64,000 nucleotides of DNA from Mucilaginibacter inviolabilis (GCF_011089895.1 NZ_JAANAT010000001.1:620001-684000), one strand, 5' to 3'; numbered from the stretch's first letter, positions 42,574 to 51,596 are shown. Notes: generated by a model from the sequence alone, not told the origin. Made by a program: numbers and translations.

Positions 42574-43110
42574 TTATTCAGCCACGGCCTGATCATTCAC
42601 CAGGCTTTCCGCGCAAGTAGTCAGCGCTTCATCAGTCGCTTTTTCATTATCCAGCGTTTGCTGTAAAAGCTTGGCGACATCTTCGTGACCCATGGTAGAC
42701 GCCAGCGTACGCAAACCGCCATAAGTCGCGATCTCGTAGTGCTCCACTTTTTGCGCGGCCAGGATCAGGCCCGCATCGCGGATCATCGTACCTTTTTCGG
42801 TGTCTTCGATAATGCCGTCCGCTTCTTCCAGCAGTCCTGCCATGGCATCACATTTTTTTGCGGCGGCTTTTTCGCCTAACAACTCAAACGCTTTTTCCAG
42901 GGTAGCAATATGCGTCTCAGTTTCCGCGGTATGCTTTTCAAAAGCATCTGCAAGTTCCGGGCTGGTGGCCGCCTTTTTCATTTTCGGTAAGGCTTTCACC
43001 AAGTGTTTTTCTGCCCAGTAGATGTCCTTCAACTCGTCCACAAAGAATTCATGAAATTCTGAGTTTTCCATTTTGCCGGTTCTTGCCGGTCTTTTTGTTG
43101 CTGTTGCCAT
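42574..43110 (-). CDS. YciF-like ferritin-fold stress protein (DUF892)
   Basis: A 178-residue four-helix protein of the DUF892/YciF family: EFFVDELKDIYWAEKHLVKA, EKHTAETETHIATLEKAFEL, and the C-terminal KVEHYEIATYGGLRTLA. Glutamate and histidine positions for a di-iron site are present. The family is induced by osmotic and oxidative stress. A short basic N-terminal tail (ATKRPARTGK) precedes the domain. Confidence 0.92.
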   Translation of the reverse strand: MATATKRPARTGKMENSEFHEFFVDELKDIYWAEKHLVKALPKMKKAATSPELADAFEKHTAETETHIATLEKAFELLGEKAAAKKCDAMAGLLEEADGIIEDTEKGTMIRDAGLILAAQKVEHYEIATYGGLRTLASTMGHEDVAKLLQQTLDNEKATDEALTTCAESLVNDQAVAE

Positions 43111-43148
43111 AGTAGTAGATGTAATTGTTATTTGTTAAAAAAATAGAT

Positions 43149-44024
43149 TTAAGGTTGTCCCGCACCGCCTGATGCACCATAGACTGCGCCGGTAGTAAAG
43201 CTGGCATTACTGTCTGCCAACTGCACATAGATCGACGCCAGTTCTGCCGGTTGTCCCGGCCGACCAAATACGGTTTGTGAACCAAACTTTTTCAACTTTT
43301 CCATACTTGCCCCGCCGCTCACCTGCAAAGGCGTCCAGATAGGTCCCGGTGCCACACCGTTTACCCGGATACCTTTCGGCCCGAGTTGTTTCGCCAGCGA
43401 TTTGATATAGTTCATCGTTGCTGCTTTGGTCTGTGCATAGTCGTACAGATCGGGTGTTGGGTCATAAGCCTGCTCAGAAGTGGTACCGATAATGACCGAT
43501 CCCGGCTGCAAATGTGGTAAGGCCGCTTTGATGATCCAAAAAGGCGCGTAGATATTGGTCTTCATCGTGGCGTCAAAATCCGCCGTGCTGATATCCATAA
43601 TGGATTCGTGGGCCTGCTGCCGGCCAGCATTATTCACGATGATGTCCAGGCCGCCTAACTTTTCAATGGCCTCATTCACCAACCGCACACAAAATGCTTC
43701 TTCGCGCAGATCACCCGGTATCGCTTCCGCATGGACACCTTCAGCTTTGATAAGTTCGATCACCTCCCGCGCATCTGGTTCTTCGCTGGGGTAGTAGTTG
43801 ATCGCTACGTCCGCGCCTTCGCGAGCATAGGCTATCGCCGCTGCCCGGCCCATCCCCGAATCACCACCGGTAATTAAGGCCCTCCGGCCTTTCAGCCTGC
43901 CCGAACCTTTATAGCTGGTTTCCCCGTGGTCAGGTTTCGGTTCCATCTTACCCGCCAGTCCCGGCCAGGTCTGCGATTGTTCCTGAAACGGCGGTTTCGG
44001 ATATTTTTCTTTCGGGTTCTCCAT
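43149..44024 (-). CDS. SDR family oxidoreductase
   Basis: A 291-residue short-chain dehydrogenase. NAD(P)-binding TGGDSGMGRAAAIAYAREG, NNAGRQQ, and the catalytic YDYAQTKAATMNY (Tyr-x-x-x-Lys), followed by VAPGPIWTPLQVSGG. The N-terminal 45-residue extension (PKPPFQEQSQTWPG) is typical of the YhdF/YghA stress subgroup. Substrate unknown. Two bp downstream of the DUF6496 gene. Confidence 0.92.
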   Translation of the reverse strand: MENPKEKYPKPPFQEQSQTWPGLAGKMEPKPDHGETSYKGSGRLKGRRALITGGDSGMGRAAAIAYAREGADVAINYYPSEEPDAREVIELIKAEGVHAEAIPGDLREEAFCVRLVNEAIEKLGGLDIIVNNAGRQQAHESIMDISTADFDATMKTNIYAPFWIIKAALPHLQPGSVIIGTTSEQAYDPTPDLYDYAQTKAATMNYIKSLAKQLGPKGIRVNGVAPGPIWTPLQVSGGASMEKLKKFGSQTVFGRPGQPAELASIYVQLADSNASFTTGAVYGASGGAGQP

Positions 44025-44026
44025 AT

Positions 44027-44206
44027 TTAATCTTTCTTTTTGGGCACTTTAGCACCCGCTTCCCGCGCTTCCGATAAACCGATCGCGATCGCTTGCTTAC
44101 GGCTGGTTACTTTTTTACCGCTGCGGCCGCTTTTAAGCGTGCCTTCTTTTTCCTCGTGTAAAGCCTTATGGACCTTGTCCTGTGCTTTTTCTGAATATTT
44201 AGCCAT
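44027..44206 (-). CDS. DUF6496 small basic protein
   Basis: A 59-residue protein, MAKYSEKAQDKVHKALHEEK, continuing with the family core KVTSRKQAIAIGLSEAREAG and ending KVPKKKD. This is the DUF6496/KGG-like pattern of small lysine-rich stress proteins. It lies between two SDR genes, 2 bp before the downstream one. Confidence 0.85.
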   Translation of the reverse strand: MAKYSEKAQDKVHKALHEEKEGTLKSGRSGKKVTSRKQAIAIGLSEAREAGAKVPKKKD

Positions 44207-44226
44207 GATATGTTGTATAAAAATAT

Positions 44227-45072
44227 TTATCCGTTAACTACTTCACCACCGTTTATATGGATGACCTGACCGGTGATAAAGGAGGCGTCGTCCGAAGCCA
44301 GGAATACATATGCCGGACCGAGTTCCGAAGGTTGTCCCGCCCGCTTCATCGCTGTTTCATTGCCGAAGTCTTTGATCTTTTTTTCGTCGAAACTCGATAC
44401 GATCAGTGGCGTCCAGACCGGCCCCGGTGCTACCGCGTTTACCCGGATCTGTTTTTCGACCAGATTGGTGGCCAGCGAACGCGTAAATGTCGTTATAGCA
44501 CCCTTGGTTGATGAATAATCGATCAGGGATGGCGACGAACGATAAGCCGTCACCGAACTGGTATTAATGATACAGTCACCCGCCTTCATGTAATCCATCG
44601 CTGCTTCCGCAAAATAGAAGTAAGCAAAAATATTGGTGCGGAAAGTCGTGTCCAGTTGCTCCGGGTCGATAGCCTTGACGTTTTTTTGCGGAAACTGCAT
44701 ACCTGCATTGTTGACCAGCACATTCAATTTCCCGTATTCACCAACCACCTTTTTAACCGCCTTTTTACAGAAGTCCGCTTTTTTGACGTCTCCTTTGATC
44801 AACAAACATTTGCGGCCAAAAGCTTCCACTAAACTTTGTGTTTCCTTAGCGTCCACATCCTCATCTAGATAAACGATCGCCAAATCAGCGCCTTCGCGCG
44901 CGAAATGAACGCTGACGGCCCGTCCGATGCCGCTATCGCCACCGGTGATCAGCGCAATTTTACCACTCAGCTTGCCGGAAGCCCGATAACTGTCTTTGAT
45001 ATATTCCGGGGCGGGCTGCATTTTCGCCTCAATGCCAGGTTGCTTGTTTTGTTTCGCGGGAGTTTTTGCCAT
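44227..45072 (-). CDS. SDR family oxidoreductase (second copy)
   Basis: A 281-residue paralogue of the SDR at 43149: TGGDSGIGRAVSVHFAREGA, NNAGMQFPQK, catalytic YSSTKGAITTF, and VAPGPVWTPLIVSSF. The N terminus is again extended (KTPAKQNKQPGIEAKMQPAP). First gene of a three-gene run ending at 43149. Substrate unknown. Confidence 0.92.
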   Translation of the reverse strand: MAKTPAKQNKQPGIEAKMQPAPEYIKDSYRASGKLSGKIALITGGDSGIGRAVSVHFAREGADLAIVYLDEDVDAKETQSLVEAFGRKCLLIKGDVKKADFCKKAVKKVVGEYGKLNVLVNNAGMQFPQKNVKAIDPEQLDTTFRTNIFAYFYFAEAAMDYMKAGDCIINTSSVTAYRSSPSLIDYSSTKGAITTFTRSLATNLVEKQIRVNAVAPGPVWTPLIVSSFDEKKIKDFGNETAMKRAGQPSELGPAYVFLASDDASFITGQVIHINGGEVVNG

Positions 45073-45211
45073 CGTGTAAAAATTTTTAAGAATTAAATGG
45101 ATTGGGAAAAGTACGGTCTTAAATAAAGTCAGCGTATTCGTAATTGTTTTAAAAAATAACTAATAATTAAAAAGCAAAACTTTCACCGAAAATTCAGGTT
45201 GAACAGAAACT

Positions 45212-45874
45212 ATGAAAGCACTATTTGTCAATTGTACGCTGAAACGCAGTCCGGACTTCAGCAATACCGGGGCTATGGCTGAAAAAGCCGCGCTGCAACT
45301 CCGTGAAGAAGGATTTGAAACGGAGATCATCCGGCTGAACGATTATCAGGTACTGACCGGCAATAGTTCCGATGAGGGCGATGGGGATGAATGGCCGCAG
45401 ATTTTGGAAAAGATCAAAGCCTGCCAAATCTTTGTGATCGCTACACCCATCTGGATGGGACATCTGGCCTCAACTTCGCAAAAGGTCATTGAACGGCTGG
45501 ATGCCATTTTCCGCGACGAAGATTTGATGGATAAGGAAACCGGTCAATTTATGCCTTACAATAAAGTTGCGGGGTGTTTAGTGACGGGCAATGAGGATGG
45601 CGCGCACAGTTGCGCCGCGCAGGTACTCTGGTCACTGCAGGAAGTGGGTTTCACCATCCCACCCAATGTCAATGCTTACTGGGTCGGTTTAGCCGGTGGC
45701 GAAAAAGACTATGTGGAAGCGGGCGGCGAGCGCTACCTGTACACCAATAAAAGCTTGCGTTACATGACCGGTAATCTGGCATTTTTTGCCAAACTATTGG
45801 CCAGCAACCCCATTACCACCGACCTGAACCAAGCCAATGAAAAAGCAAAAGCAGAAAGCGATCCGGAAGATTAA
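45212..45874 (+). CDS. flavodoxin-fold NAD(P)H-dependent oxidoreductase
   Basis: A 220-residue flavoprotein of the NADPH-dependent FMN reductase/WrbA-like type: FVNCTLKRSPDFSNTGAMAE at the phosphate-binding loop, and FVIATPIWMGHLASTSQKVIERLD for FMN-ring contact. The C terminus is acidic. It probably reduces quinones or FMN in the stress cluster. Confidence 0.87.
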   Translation: MKALFVNCTLKRSPDFSNTGAMAEKAALQLREEGFETEIIRLNDYQVLTGNSSDEGDGDEWPQILEKIKACQIFVIATPIWMGHLASTSQKVIERLDAIFRDEDLMDKETGQFMPYNKVAGCLVTGNEDGAHSCAAQVLWSLQEVGFTIPPNVNAYWVGLAGGEKDYVEAGGERYLYTNKSLRYMTGNLAFFAKLLASNPITTDLNQANEKAKAESDPED

Positions 45875-46251
45875 TTTTGCCTCAGTTTCGCTTCCATACT
45901 CATCGTTGTATGGGGCACTGCCATTAACCTTTCCTTTTGGATCAGTTTACCGGTGGCGCGGCAAACGCCATAGGTCTTATTCGCGATACGCACCAGCGCC
46001 GCTTCCAATTGCTCGATAAACTTTTTCTGACGGCCCGCCATCTGGTGGATCGTTTCTTTTTCCAGCGTCGCTGCGCCATCCTCCAGCGTGTGGTAAGCGC
46101 CGCCCGTGTCATCCGTGCCATTAGAATTGGCATGACTTAGCGAAGCCGTCAGCGCGTTCAATTCTTCTTTAGCGATATTGATCTTCGACAAGATCAGCGT
46201 CTTGAAATCATTCAGTTCAGTATCTGAGTAACGTATAATCGTTGTTTCCAT
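45871..46251 (-). CDS. TraR/DksA-family protein lacking most zinc cysteines
   Basis: A 126-residue DksA-like protein: N-terminal coiled coil (NDFKTLILSKINIAKEELNA), then the family globular end YGVCRATGKLIQKERLMAVP. Only one Cys of the usual C4 zinc finger remains, as in a common Bacteroidota subtype. The ATG at 46251 is chosen over an upstream in-frame start because METTIIRYSD begins the coiled coil. Overlaps the convergent oxidoreductase by 4 bp. Confidence 0.85.
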   Translation of the reverse strand: METTIIRYSDTELNDFKTLILSKINIAKEELNALTASLSHANSNGTDDTGGAYHTLEDGAATLEKETIHQMAGRQKKFIEQLEAALVRIANKTYGVCRATGKLIQKERLMAVPHTTMSMEAKLRQN

Positions 46252-46339
46252 GCCCCCAACAACATCAGGGCCAACTAAAAGTTTGGACAAACAAAATCGC
46301 CCTGAATTTTCTTTCTAAGAAAATAAAATTCCATCACCT

Positions 46340-46876
46340 ATGAACAGCATCGACCAACAACAACCAGAAGAGAACCGCGCGCCACTCTCCGGCGCCGAAG
46401 CCGTTGAAAAGATCAAAGAACTGGCCGGCAAGACTCATACCTGCTTTTTCTCCACCGACCTGAAAGGCGGCAATGCCGCAGCTACCCGGCCCATGTCCGT
46501 GCAGCAGATCGACGACCAGGGAAACCTCTGGTTCCTCAGCGCCAACGATAGCCTCAAAAATGGAGAGATCCAAAAAGACCCACAGGTGCAGCTGCTCTTC
46601 CAGGGTTCCGCGCATTCCGACTTTATGACCCTGGCGGGCAAGGCAACAATAAGCCGCGACAAAGAAAAGATCAAAGAACTTTGGGAACCTATTGTCAAAA
46701 CCTGGTTCACCGAAGGCGTGGACGACCCGAGAATCACCGTTATTCAGGTAAGCCCTGTCGAAGGTTATTACTGGGACACCAAACACGGTAAAATGGTTGC
46801 CCTGCTTAAAATGATCGCCGGCGCAATTACCGGCAAAACATTGGATGATTCGATACAAGGCGACCTGAAGCCATGA
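46340..46876 (+). CDS. pyridoxamine 5'-phosphate oxidase-like general stress protein
   Basis: A 178-residue split-barrel flavin-binding-type protein of the general stress protein 26 family (GNAAATRPMSVQQIDDQGNL; FLSANDSLKNGEIQKDPQVQ). No evidence for true pyridoxamine-phosphate oxidase activity. Overlaps the next gene by 4 bp. Confidence 0.88.
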   Translation: MNSIDQQQPEENRAPLSGAEAVEKIKELAGKTHTCFFSTDLKGGNAAATRPMSVQQIDDQGNLWFLSANDSLKNGEIQKDPQVQLLFQGSAHSDFMTLAGKATISRDKEKIKELWEPIVKTWFTEGVDDPRITVIQVSPVEGYYWDTKHGKMVALLKMIAGAITGKTLDDSIQGDLKP

Positions 46877-48543
46877 CGATAGCCTTGATCGGGGGCGGCC
46901 CCAGTGCATTATTTGGTTATAAAAGGCTGATAGATAGCGGCCAGTTTTTCGAGGTTGCCATTTATGAAAAGACCGGTAGCCTCGGCTGTGGCATGCCTTA
47001 TAGTCGAAGCGGCTCTGCCGACGAGCATATCACCAATGTCTCCGGCAACGAGATACCGGCGCTCAGCAGCGATGTCGCCGACTGGATCAAGACCGTGCCG
47101 AAGGACACGCTGGATAAATACCATATCGACTCGGACAAATTCAACGATTACAAGGTATTGCCACGCCTGCTCTTTGGCCAATACCTTTGCGACCAGTTCA
47201 AGATCCTGCTGAAAAAGGCCAAGGAAAATGGCGTGGAGACCAACATCTATTACAACACCACGGTAACAGATATACAGGACCAGCAAAACAAGGTCGCGAT
47301 CATCACTGAAACGGGTGAAAATACCTACGACCGGGTCATCGTCTGCACCGGTCACCTCTGGCTGAAAAATCACGAAGGAGAAATACCCGGCTGGTTCGAT
47401 TCGCCTTACCCGCCGGAAAAGATCGCCCGACAGGTTAATTTTCCTGTAGCCATCCGCGGCGCTTCGTTGACCGCCATCGACGCTGTGCGTACGCTTGGCC
47501 GGCACAATGGCAGCTTTGAAAAAGATGAAAAGGGCAAACTCTCCTTCAAAGCTAACACGGACAGCCCGGACTTCAAGATCGTCATGCACTCCCGCAACGG
47601 GCTGTTGCCTGCCGTGCGCTTTCACCTGGAAGATACTCATCTGGGCAAGGATACGGTACTCTCCCAGGAAAAGATCAGGCAGATCCGTAAAGCCAATGAT
47701 GGCTTTTTATCACTGGATTACGTTTTTGAGGAAAACTTTAAGAAAGGGATCAAGGAACATGATCCGGCCTGTTATGCTGAGATCAAAGACCTGAGCATGG
47801 AGGCTTTCGTCGACCACATGATGGCTAAACGGGAATCGCAAGACCCTTTTGATCTCCTTAAGGCCGAATATGCCGAAGCCGACCGCTCTATTAAAAGACA
47901 TCGCTCGGTCTATTGGAAAGAATCGCTGGCCATCCTTAGCTTCGCTATGAACTATCCGGCTAAATATTTTTCGGCGGAAGATATGCTCCGCTTGCAAAAA
48001 ACGCTCATGCCACTGATTTCCGTGGTCATCGCCTTTGTACCGCAAAGCTCAGCAGAAACCCTGATGGCACTGCATGATGCCGGCCGCCTGGAATTGGTGG
48101 CCGTCAAAGATACCGAAGAACCTGAACCCAACGAAAAAGGCGGTGCAGTCTATGCCGGACAACACTATCAATTTTTCGTCGATTGCATCGGCCAGCCGCA
48201 TATCCCTTTTGAAGATATCCCTTTCGAAGGACTTAAAAAAGCAGGTACACCAGCAAGGTTAAAGTTCCGTGACTCAAAAGCCGGACAAGCGTTACTTAAC
48301 CAGGACAATAAAAACATAACCCAGGACAATAATGGTGACTGCTATTTAAAAGTTCCTGGACTGGCCATCAATGACCGCTTCCAGTTGCTCGACGGTTTCA
48401 ATGCCCTGAACGAGAGGGTCTACGTCATGGCCGTACCTTTTATCGCCGGCTTCAACCCGGATTACTCCGGTCTCGATTTTGGTGAGGCTGCTTCCAAACC
48501 GGTGCTCGACGGCCTGCTTGGCACAGCAATTGAAACTGACTAA
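46873..48543 (+). CDS. FAD/NAD(P)-binding protein (NAD_binding_9-like)
   Basis: A 556-residue flavoprotein: dinucleotide-binding IALIGGGPSALFGYKRLI at residues 2-19, YEKTGSLGCGMPYS, and VIVCTGHLWLK further in. It resembles YdhS-type proteins of uncertain function with a large helical insert at about 230-380. It is coupled to the general stress protein. Confidence 0.85.
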   Translation: MTIALIGGGPSALFGYKRLIDSGQFFEVAIYEKTGSLGCGMPYSRSGSADEHITNVSGNEIPALSSDVADWIKTVPKDTLDKYHIDSDKFNDYKVLPRLLFGQYLCDQFKILLKKAKENGVETNIYYNTTVTDIQDQQNKVAIITETGENTYDRVIVCTGHLWLKNHEGEIPGWFDSPYPPEKIARQVNFPVAIRGASLTAIDAVRTLGRHNGSFEKDEKGKLSFKANTDSPDFKIVMHSRNGLLPAVRFHLEDTHLGKDTVLSQEKIRQIRKANDGFLSLDYVFEENFKKGIKEHDPACYAEIKDLSMEAFVDHMMAKRESQDPFDLLKAEYAEADRSIKRHRSVYWKESLAILSFAMNYPAKYFSAEDMLRLQKTLMPLISVVIAFVPQSSAETLMALHDAGRLELVAVKDTEEPEPNEKGGAVYAGQHYQFFVDCIGQPHIPFEDIPFEGLKKAGTPARLKFRDSKAGQALLNQDNKNITQDNNGDCYLKVPGLAINDRFQLLDGFNALNERVYVMAVPFIAGFNPDYSGLDFGEAASKPVLDGLLGTAIETD

Positions 48544-48565
48544 TTACATCTAAATAACAGAAGAA

Positions 48566-49021
48566 ATGGAAATCACTGCAAAATCAACAGAGGTATTAAA
48601 CGACCTCATCGAGATCAACAATGACCGCGTAGCCGGATTTGAAAAAGCTATAGCGGATATCAAGGACGAAAATATCGACCTAAAAGAACTGTTCCAGGAA
48701 TACAGCGCGCAAAGCCGCCGCTTTAGCCAGGAACTAACACAGGTCGTAGCCAATGAAGGCGGCGAAGCTGAGACCGGCACCAGCGCAAGCGGCAGCCTGC
48801 ACCGTGCTTGGATCGATGTAAAGTCGATCTTCGGTGCCAGTGACCGCGCTGGGATTTTGAACGAGGCCGAACGCGGCGAAGACGCCATCAAAAAAGCCTA
48901 TCAACAGGCTTTAAGCGAAAGCGGATTAAGTCCGGAAGCTCAAAGTAAAGTAAGCGAACAGGCTGGCGATATCAATGCCGCCCACGACCGTATCAAAGCA
49001 CTTCGCGACGCTGCGAAGTAA
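48566..49021 (+). CDS. PA2169-family four-helix-bundle protein (DUF2383)
   Basis: A 151-residue ferritin-like helical protein: LNDLIEINNDRVAGFEKAIA, LKELFQEYSAQSRRFSQELT, and a third helix after SGSLHRAWIDVKSIFGASD. The family is associated with stress and membrane protection. A terminator follows. Confidence 0.9.
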   Translation: MEITAKSTEVLNDLIEINNDRVAGFEKAIADIKDENIDLKELFQEYSAQSRRFSQELTQVVANEGGEAETGTSASGSLHRAWIDVKSIFGASDRAGILNEAERGEDAIKKAYQQALSESGLSPEAQSKVSEQAGDINAAHDRIKALRDAAK

Positions 49022-49043
49022 TACCATACAGACTATACAATCA

Positions 49044-49075
49044 GAAAGCCGCTCCTGGGTGGCTTTCCTTTTTTT
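49044..49075 (+). terminator. Rho-independent terminator
   Basis: GAAAGCC (49044-49050) / GGCTTTC (49061-49067), 10-base loop, then seven T at 49069-49075, after the DUF2383 gene. Confidence 0.85.
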
Positions 49076-49080
49076 CAGCC

Positions 49081-49662
49081 ATGGAACCCAAACTATTTAT
49101 GGTATTGCTCGGCTCCAAAGCGACAGGCCGCAATGTCGAACAGCACGATTTCTTTTTCGGCATCGGGCATACGCTCCACGAGCTCGTTCCACAAATGAAA
49201 GCATTTTGGCCCGAAGCCGCGGACAGTCTGCACATTGATGGATGGCGCGAGGTAACCAGTGTAGAAGGCTATCAGGTCAGTGTCTTGCCGAAAGAAAACC
49301 AACTTCATGATAACCGGCATCTGTTCTTTATCAATCTCGGCGGCTATCAAAGCGGAAAACTCGAAGAAACGCATTACACACTCCTCACCGTCCAGTCTGA
49401 CCGCAAAAGTGCGATCAAGACTTCGACCCAGACCGAGTTTTTTAAAACGAACGCCATCGAAAAAATCAAATCCGCCAGCGCTCATATCGATGAGAAATAC
49501 GGCATAGATGTAGATGATATTTACCGGATCGAAGAATTACTTTCAGAAACAGACAAGCAACATTATCATATTCACCTCAGTCCGGGACCTTACGCCGTGT
49601 CCGATGAAATCCATCTTGGTTACTTTAAAATTCCGGCAGGCGAAAACAGCCCGGACCGCTAA
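49081..49662 (+). CDS. DUF1543 protein
   Basis: A 193-residue protein with the DUF1543 start LFMVLLGSKATGRNVEQHDFFF and two repeats of that fold (HDNRHLFFINLGGYQSGKLEE; then HYHIHLSPGP). Function unknown. Confidence 0.85.
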   Translation: MEPKLFMVLLGSKATGRNVEQHDFFFGIGHTLHELVPQMKAFWPEAADSLHIDGWREVTSVEGYQVSVLPKENQLHDNRHLFFINLGGYQSGKLEETHYTLLTVQSDRKSAIKTSTQTEFFKTNAIEKIKSASAHIDEKYGIDVDDIYRIEELLSETDKQHYHIHLSPGPYAVSDEIHLGYFKIPAGENSPDR

Positions 49663-49687
49663 CTGTTTATCACTAAAAGGAGGAACT

Positions 49688-49882
49688 ATGCCCTGGTATC
49701 ACGGCGATTACCCGCCATCTTATAAAAACCAGCCCAAATACCTGCGCGATAAAGCGACTGAGATCGCCAATGAGGTTTTAAAAACCACGCATAATGAAGG
49801 CGAAGCCATCGCGACCGGCCTGAAGCAGGCGCGTATCCATTTTGAACATCACCCGGAAGAAATCCCGGCAAATGAAAAATGA
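49688..49882 (+). CDS. YdaT-like small protein
   Basis: A 64-residue protein: MPWYHGDYPPSYKNQPKYLR, then EIANEVLKTTHNEGEAIATG, closely following the N-terminal part of Bacillus YdaT-type proteins (PW...DYPxSxKNL...KAIEIAN). Its stop overlaps the DUF72 gene start (ATGA). Function unknown. Confidence 0.8.
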   Translation: MPWYHGDYPPSYKNQPKYLRDKATEIANEVLKTTHNEGEAIATGLKQARIHFEHHPEEIPANEK

Positions 49883-50622
49883 AAACAAGCGCGCGGCAAA
49901 TTTTTATCGGCACCAGTAATCTAGTGCTGCCGGTCGCCAATAAAGCAGCCTACCCAACCGAATTTCAGGATCAGCACCGGCTGGTTTATTACGGTCACTT
50001 GTTCAACAGCCTCGAAATTAACGGTTCTTTTTACAAAATTCCCCAGGCCAATACGCTTGCCAAATGGGCTAGCCTCGTTCCTGACGGTTTTCGTTTTACG
50101 TTCAAACTCTGGAAAGGTATCACCCACGAAAAGGACCTGGCCTACGAACCGTCTATTCTACAGCACTTCGTGACCGTTATTAATGCGGTCAGTGATCGGC
50201 GCGGTGCTTTACTCGTGCAGTTCCCGCCGAGCATCCGCAGTCCGCAGCAGTTGCAACTACAGCGCCTGCTACAAGACATTCACAAAGCCGCAAGTGGCTG
50301 GGATGTAGCTGTTGAATTCCGCCATGCTTCGCTTTACAATAGCGCCATGGATCAATTACTGACAGATCTCAACATGGCCATGGTGATCCATGACCTGCCC
50401 GCCTCCGCATCACCGCAGGAAGCTTTGCCTGTACCGTCCGTATATGTGCGTTTCCACGGACCTGAAAGCGGATACCGCGGGAGCTATGATGACAACTATT
50501 TGCAAGATTATGCTGAACGAATGAAAGAATGGACTTGTCAAGGTCAACGGGTTTATGCTTATTTTAATAACACCATGGGCGCTGCCGTCCAAAATCTGCG
50601 AACCCTAAACGGCTTGTTGTGA
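49879..50622 (+). CDS. DUF72 TIM-barrel protein
   Basis: A 247-residue DUF72 protein (YecE-like): IFIGTSNLVLP, NSLEINGSFYKIPQANTLAK, GFRFTFKLWKGITHE, LLVQFPPSI, and YVRFHGPESGYRGSYDDNYL. The TIM-barrel fold resembles endonuclease IV; the reaction is unknown. Last complete gene of the stress cluster. Confidence 0.92.
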   Translation: MKTSARQIFIGTSNLVLPVANKAAYPTEFQDQHRLVYYGHLFNSLEINGSFYKIPQANTLAKWASLVPDGFRFTFKLWKGITHEKDLAYEPSILQHFVTVINAVSDRRGALLVQFPPSIRSPQQLQLQRLLQDIHKAASGWDVAVEFRHASLYNSAMDQLLTDLNMAMVIHDLPASASPQEALPVPSVYVRFHGPESGYRGSYDDNYLQDYAERMKEWTCQGQRVYAYFNNTMGAAVQNLRTLNGLL

Positions 50623-50671
50623 ACATGTCGCCGGCTGAATGGTTTATAAAGTCATTCAGTTTTGACCATTC

Positions 50672-50863
50672 ATGAAGTTAACGGACGACGAGTATTTAAA
50701 CGCCATCATCGAAAATGTCCCGCTGGAAATCGCCATTATCGATGCCGTCACCTTTAAAATCGAAGTTTCCAACGACAATTTCCCTGAAAATGAGCATGAA
50801 CGGTGTTTGTCCGATACCGCGCGATTAAGCCACGTTGCGCAAACCGGCGAAGCTTGGCAATGA
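50672..50863 (+). pseudogene. possible truncated sensor (PAS-like) gene
   Basis: A 63-codon frame, MKLTDDEYLNAIIENVPLEI followed by AIIDAVTFKIEVSNDNF, resembles the start of PAS-type sensor proteins but stops at TGA. A second open stretch follows in another frame up to about 51000. Probably decayed; low certainty. Confidence 0.35.
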
Positions 50864-51007
50864 CGATGTTCTAAAAAGCGCCTCCAGTGGCGCAGTATAT
50901 GCCCGTGAGATTGTTAAAGATCTTTTACGTCATGTCGATTCTCGGATGAGGAACAGCGTAAGATCGACGAATTCTAAGGCAATGCTGAGCCAGTTAGCTT
51001 AAATAGC

Positions 51008-51015
51008 TATCTTTG
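51008..51015 (+). promoter_or_regulatory. -7 promoter element of the histone-like gene
   Basis: TATCTTTG matches TAnnTTTG, 39 bp before the start codon at 51054. Confidence 0.55.
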
Positions 51016-51053
51016 TTTCTTTTTATTTTTTTAATCATTTTAAATTTATTCCA

Positions 51054-51227
51054 ATGGAACAGATCACCAAATTGAAAGAGCTTATCGCCTCGGCTGAGGC
51101 GGATGCAGAAAAGTTTAATAATGGCAATAATGCGGCCGGAACAAGGTTGCGGAATGCTATGCAGCAAATAAAGGTAACCGCACAAGAAGTGCGAACAGCC
51201 GTAACCGAGAAAAAGAACGCAAAATAA
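51054..51227 (+). CDS. histone-H1-like small basic protein
   Basis: A 57-residue protein: MEQITKLKELIASAEADAEK, NNAAGTRLRNAMQQIKVTAQ, ending EKKNAK. It matches the short Hc1/histone-H1-like family of Bacteroidota, abundant DNA-binding proteins. Own promoter and terminator frame it. Confidence 0.85.
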   Translation: MEQITKLKELIASAEADAEKFNNGNNAAGTRLRNAMQQIKVTAQEVRTAVTEKKNAK

Positions 51228-51249
51228 TTAGAAAAAAGCTGTTTTGGGG

Positions 51250-51274
51250 AGTCCTGTTATGAACCGACAGGACT
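51250..51274 (+). terminator. terminator of the histone-like gene
   Basis: AGTCCTGT (51250-51257) / ACAGGACT (51267-51274) with a 9-base loop, followed by TTATTGTTTG. Confidence 0.75.
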
Positions 51275-51382
51275 TTATTGTTTGTGGCTATTGATCATTG
51301 TTGCAGCTTCCTTAAAGGCAAAGGGCAAATACTTATTAAGGCGTGTTTTAAAAGAGCTAAATGGCAAACGCATTTTATGCCA

Positions 51383-51436
51383 ACCCATTTTTAAATAAAA
51401 AAGCCGGTTAACCGGCTTTTTTATTTAAAAATGGGT
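51383..51436. terminator. 54-bp perfect palindrome, likely bidirectional terminator
   Basis: 27-bp arms (51383-51409 and 51410-51436) pair without mismatch and with no spacer. The GC core AAGCCGGTTAACCGGCTT is flanked by A6 and T6, so either strand reads as a terminator with U-tract. It lies just after the 52-codon gene on the minus strand and downstream of the histone-like gene. Confidence 0.8.
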
Positions 51437-51437
51437 A

Positions 51438-51596
51438 CTATTTCGCGTACTTCTCAGGTACCGGGAATTTTTGCAATGTCTCCTTTGCTTCCTGAGTTTT
51501 TTTTGCCACGAAAGATGAATCCCTATAGTGCTTTACCTGGGAAGTTTCATTAGTGCCATTATTGTTGGCGGCTGAATATTTTGTATTTCTTGCCAT
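51438..51596 (-). CDS. 52-residue protein downstream of DUF6934
   Basis: ATG at 51596 to TAG at 51438-51440. MARNTKYSAANNNGTNETSQ begins a polar, basic protein that ends LQKFPVPEKYAK. It follows the DUF6934 gene on the same strand after 20 bp. Not recognised; the arrangement resembles a two-gene toxin-antitoxin or partner pair but that is only inference. Confidence 0.55.
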   Translation of the reverse strand: MARNTKYSAANNNGTNETSQVKHYRDSSFVAKKTQEAKETLQKFPVPEKYAK

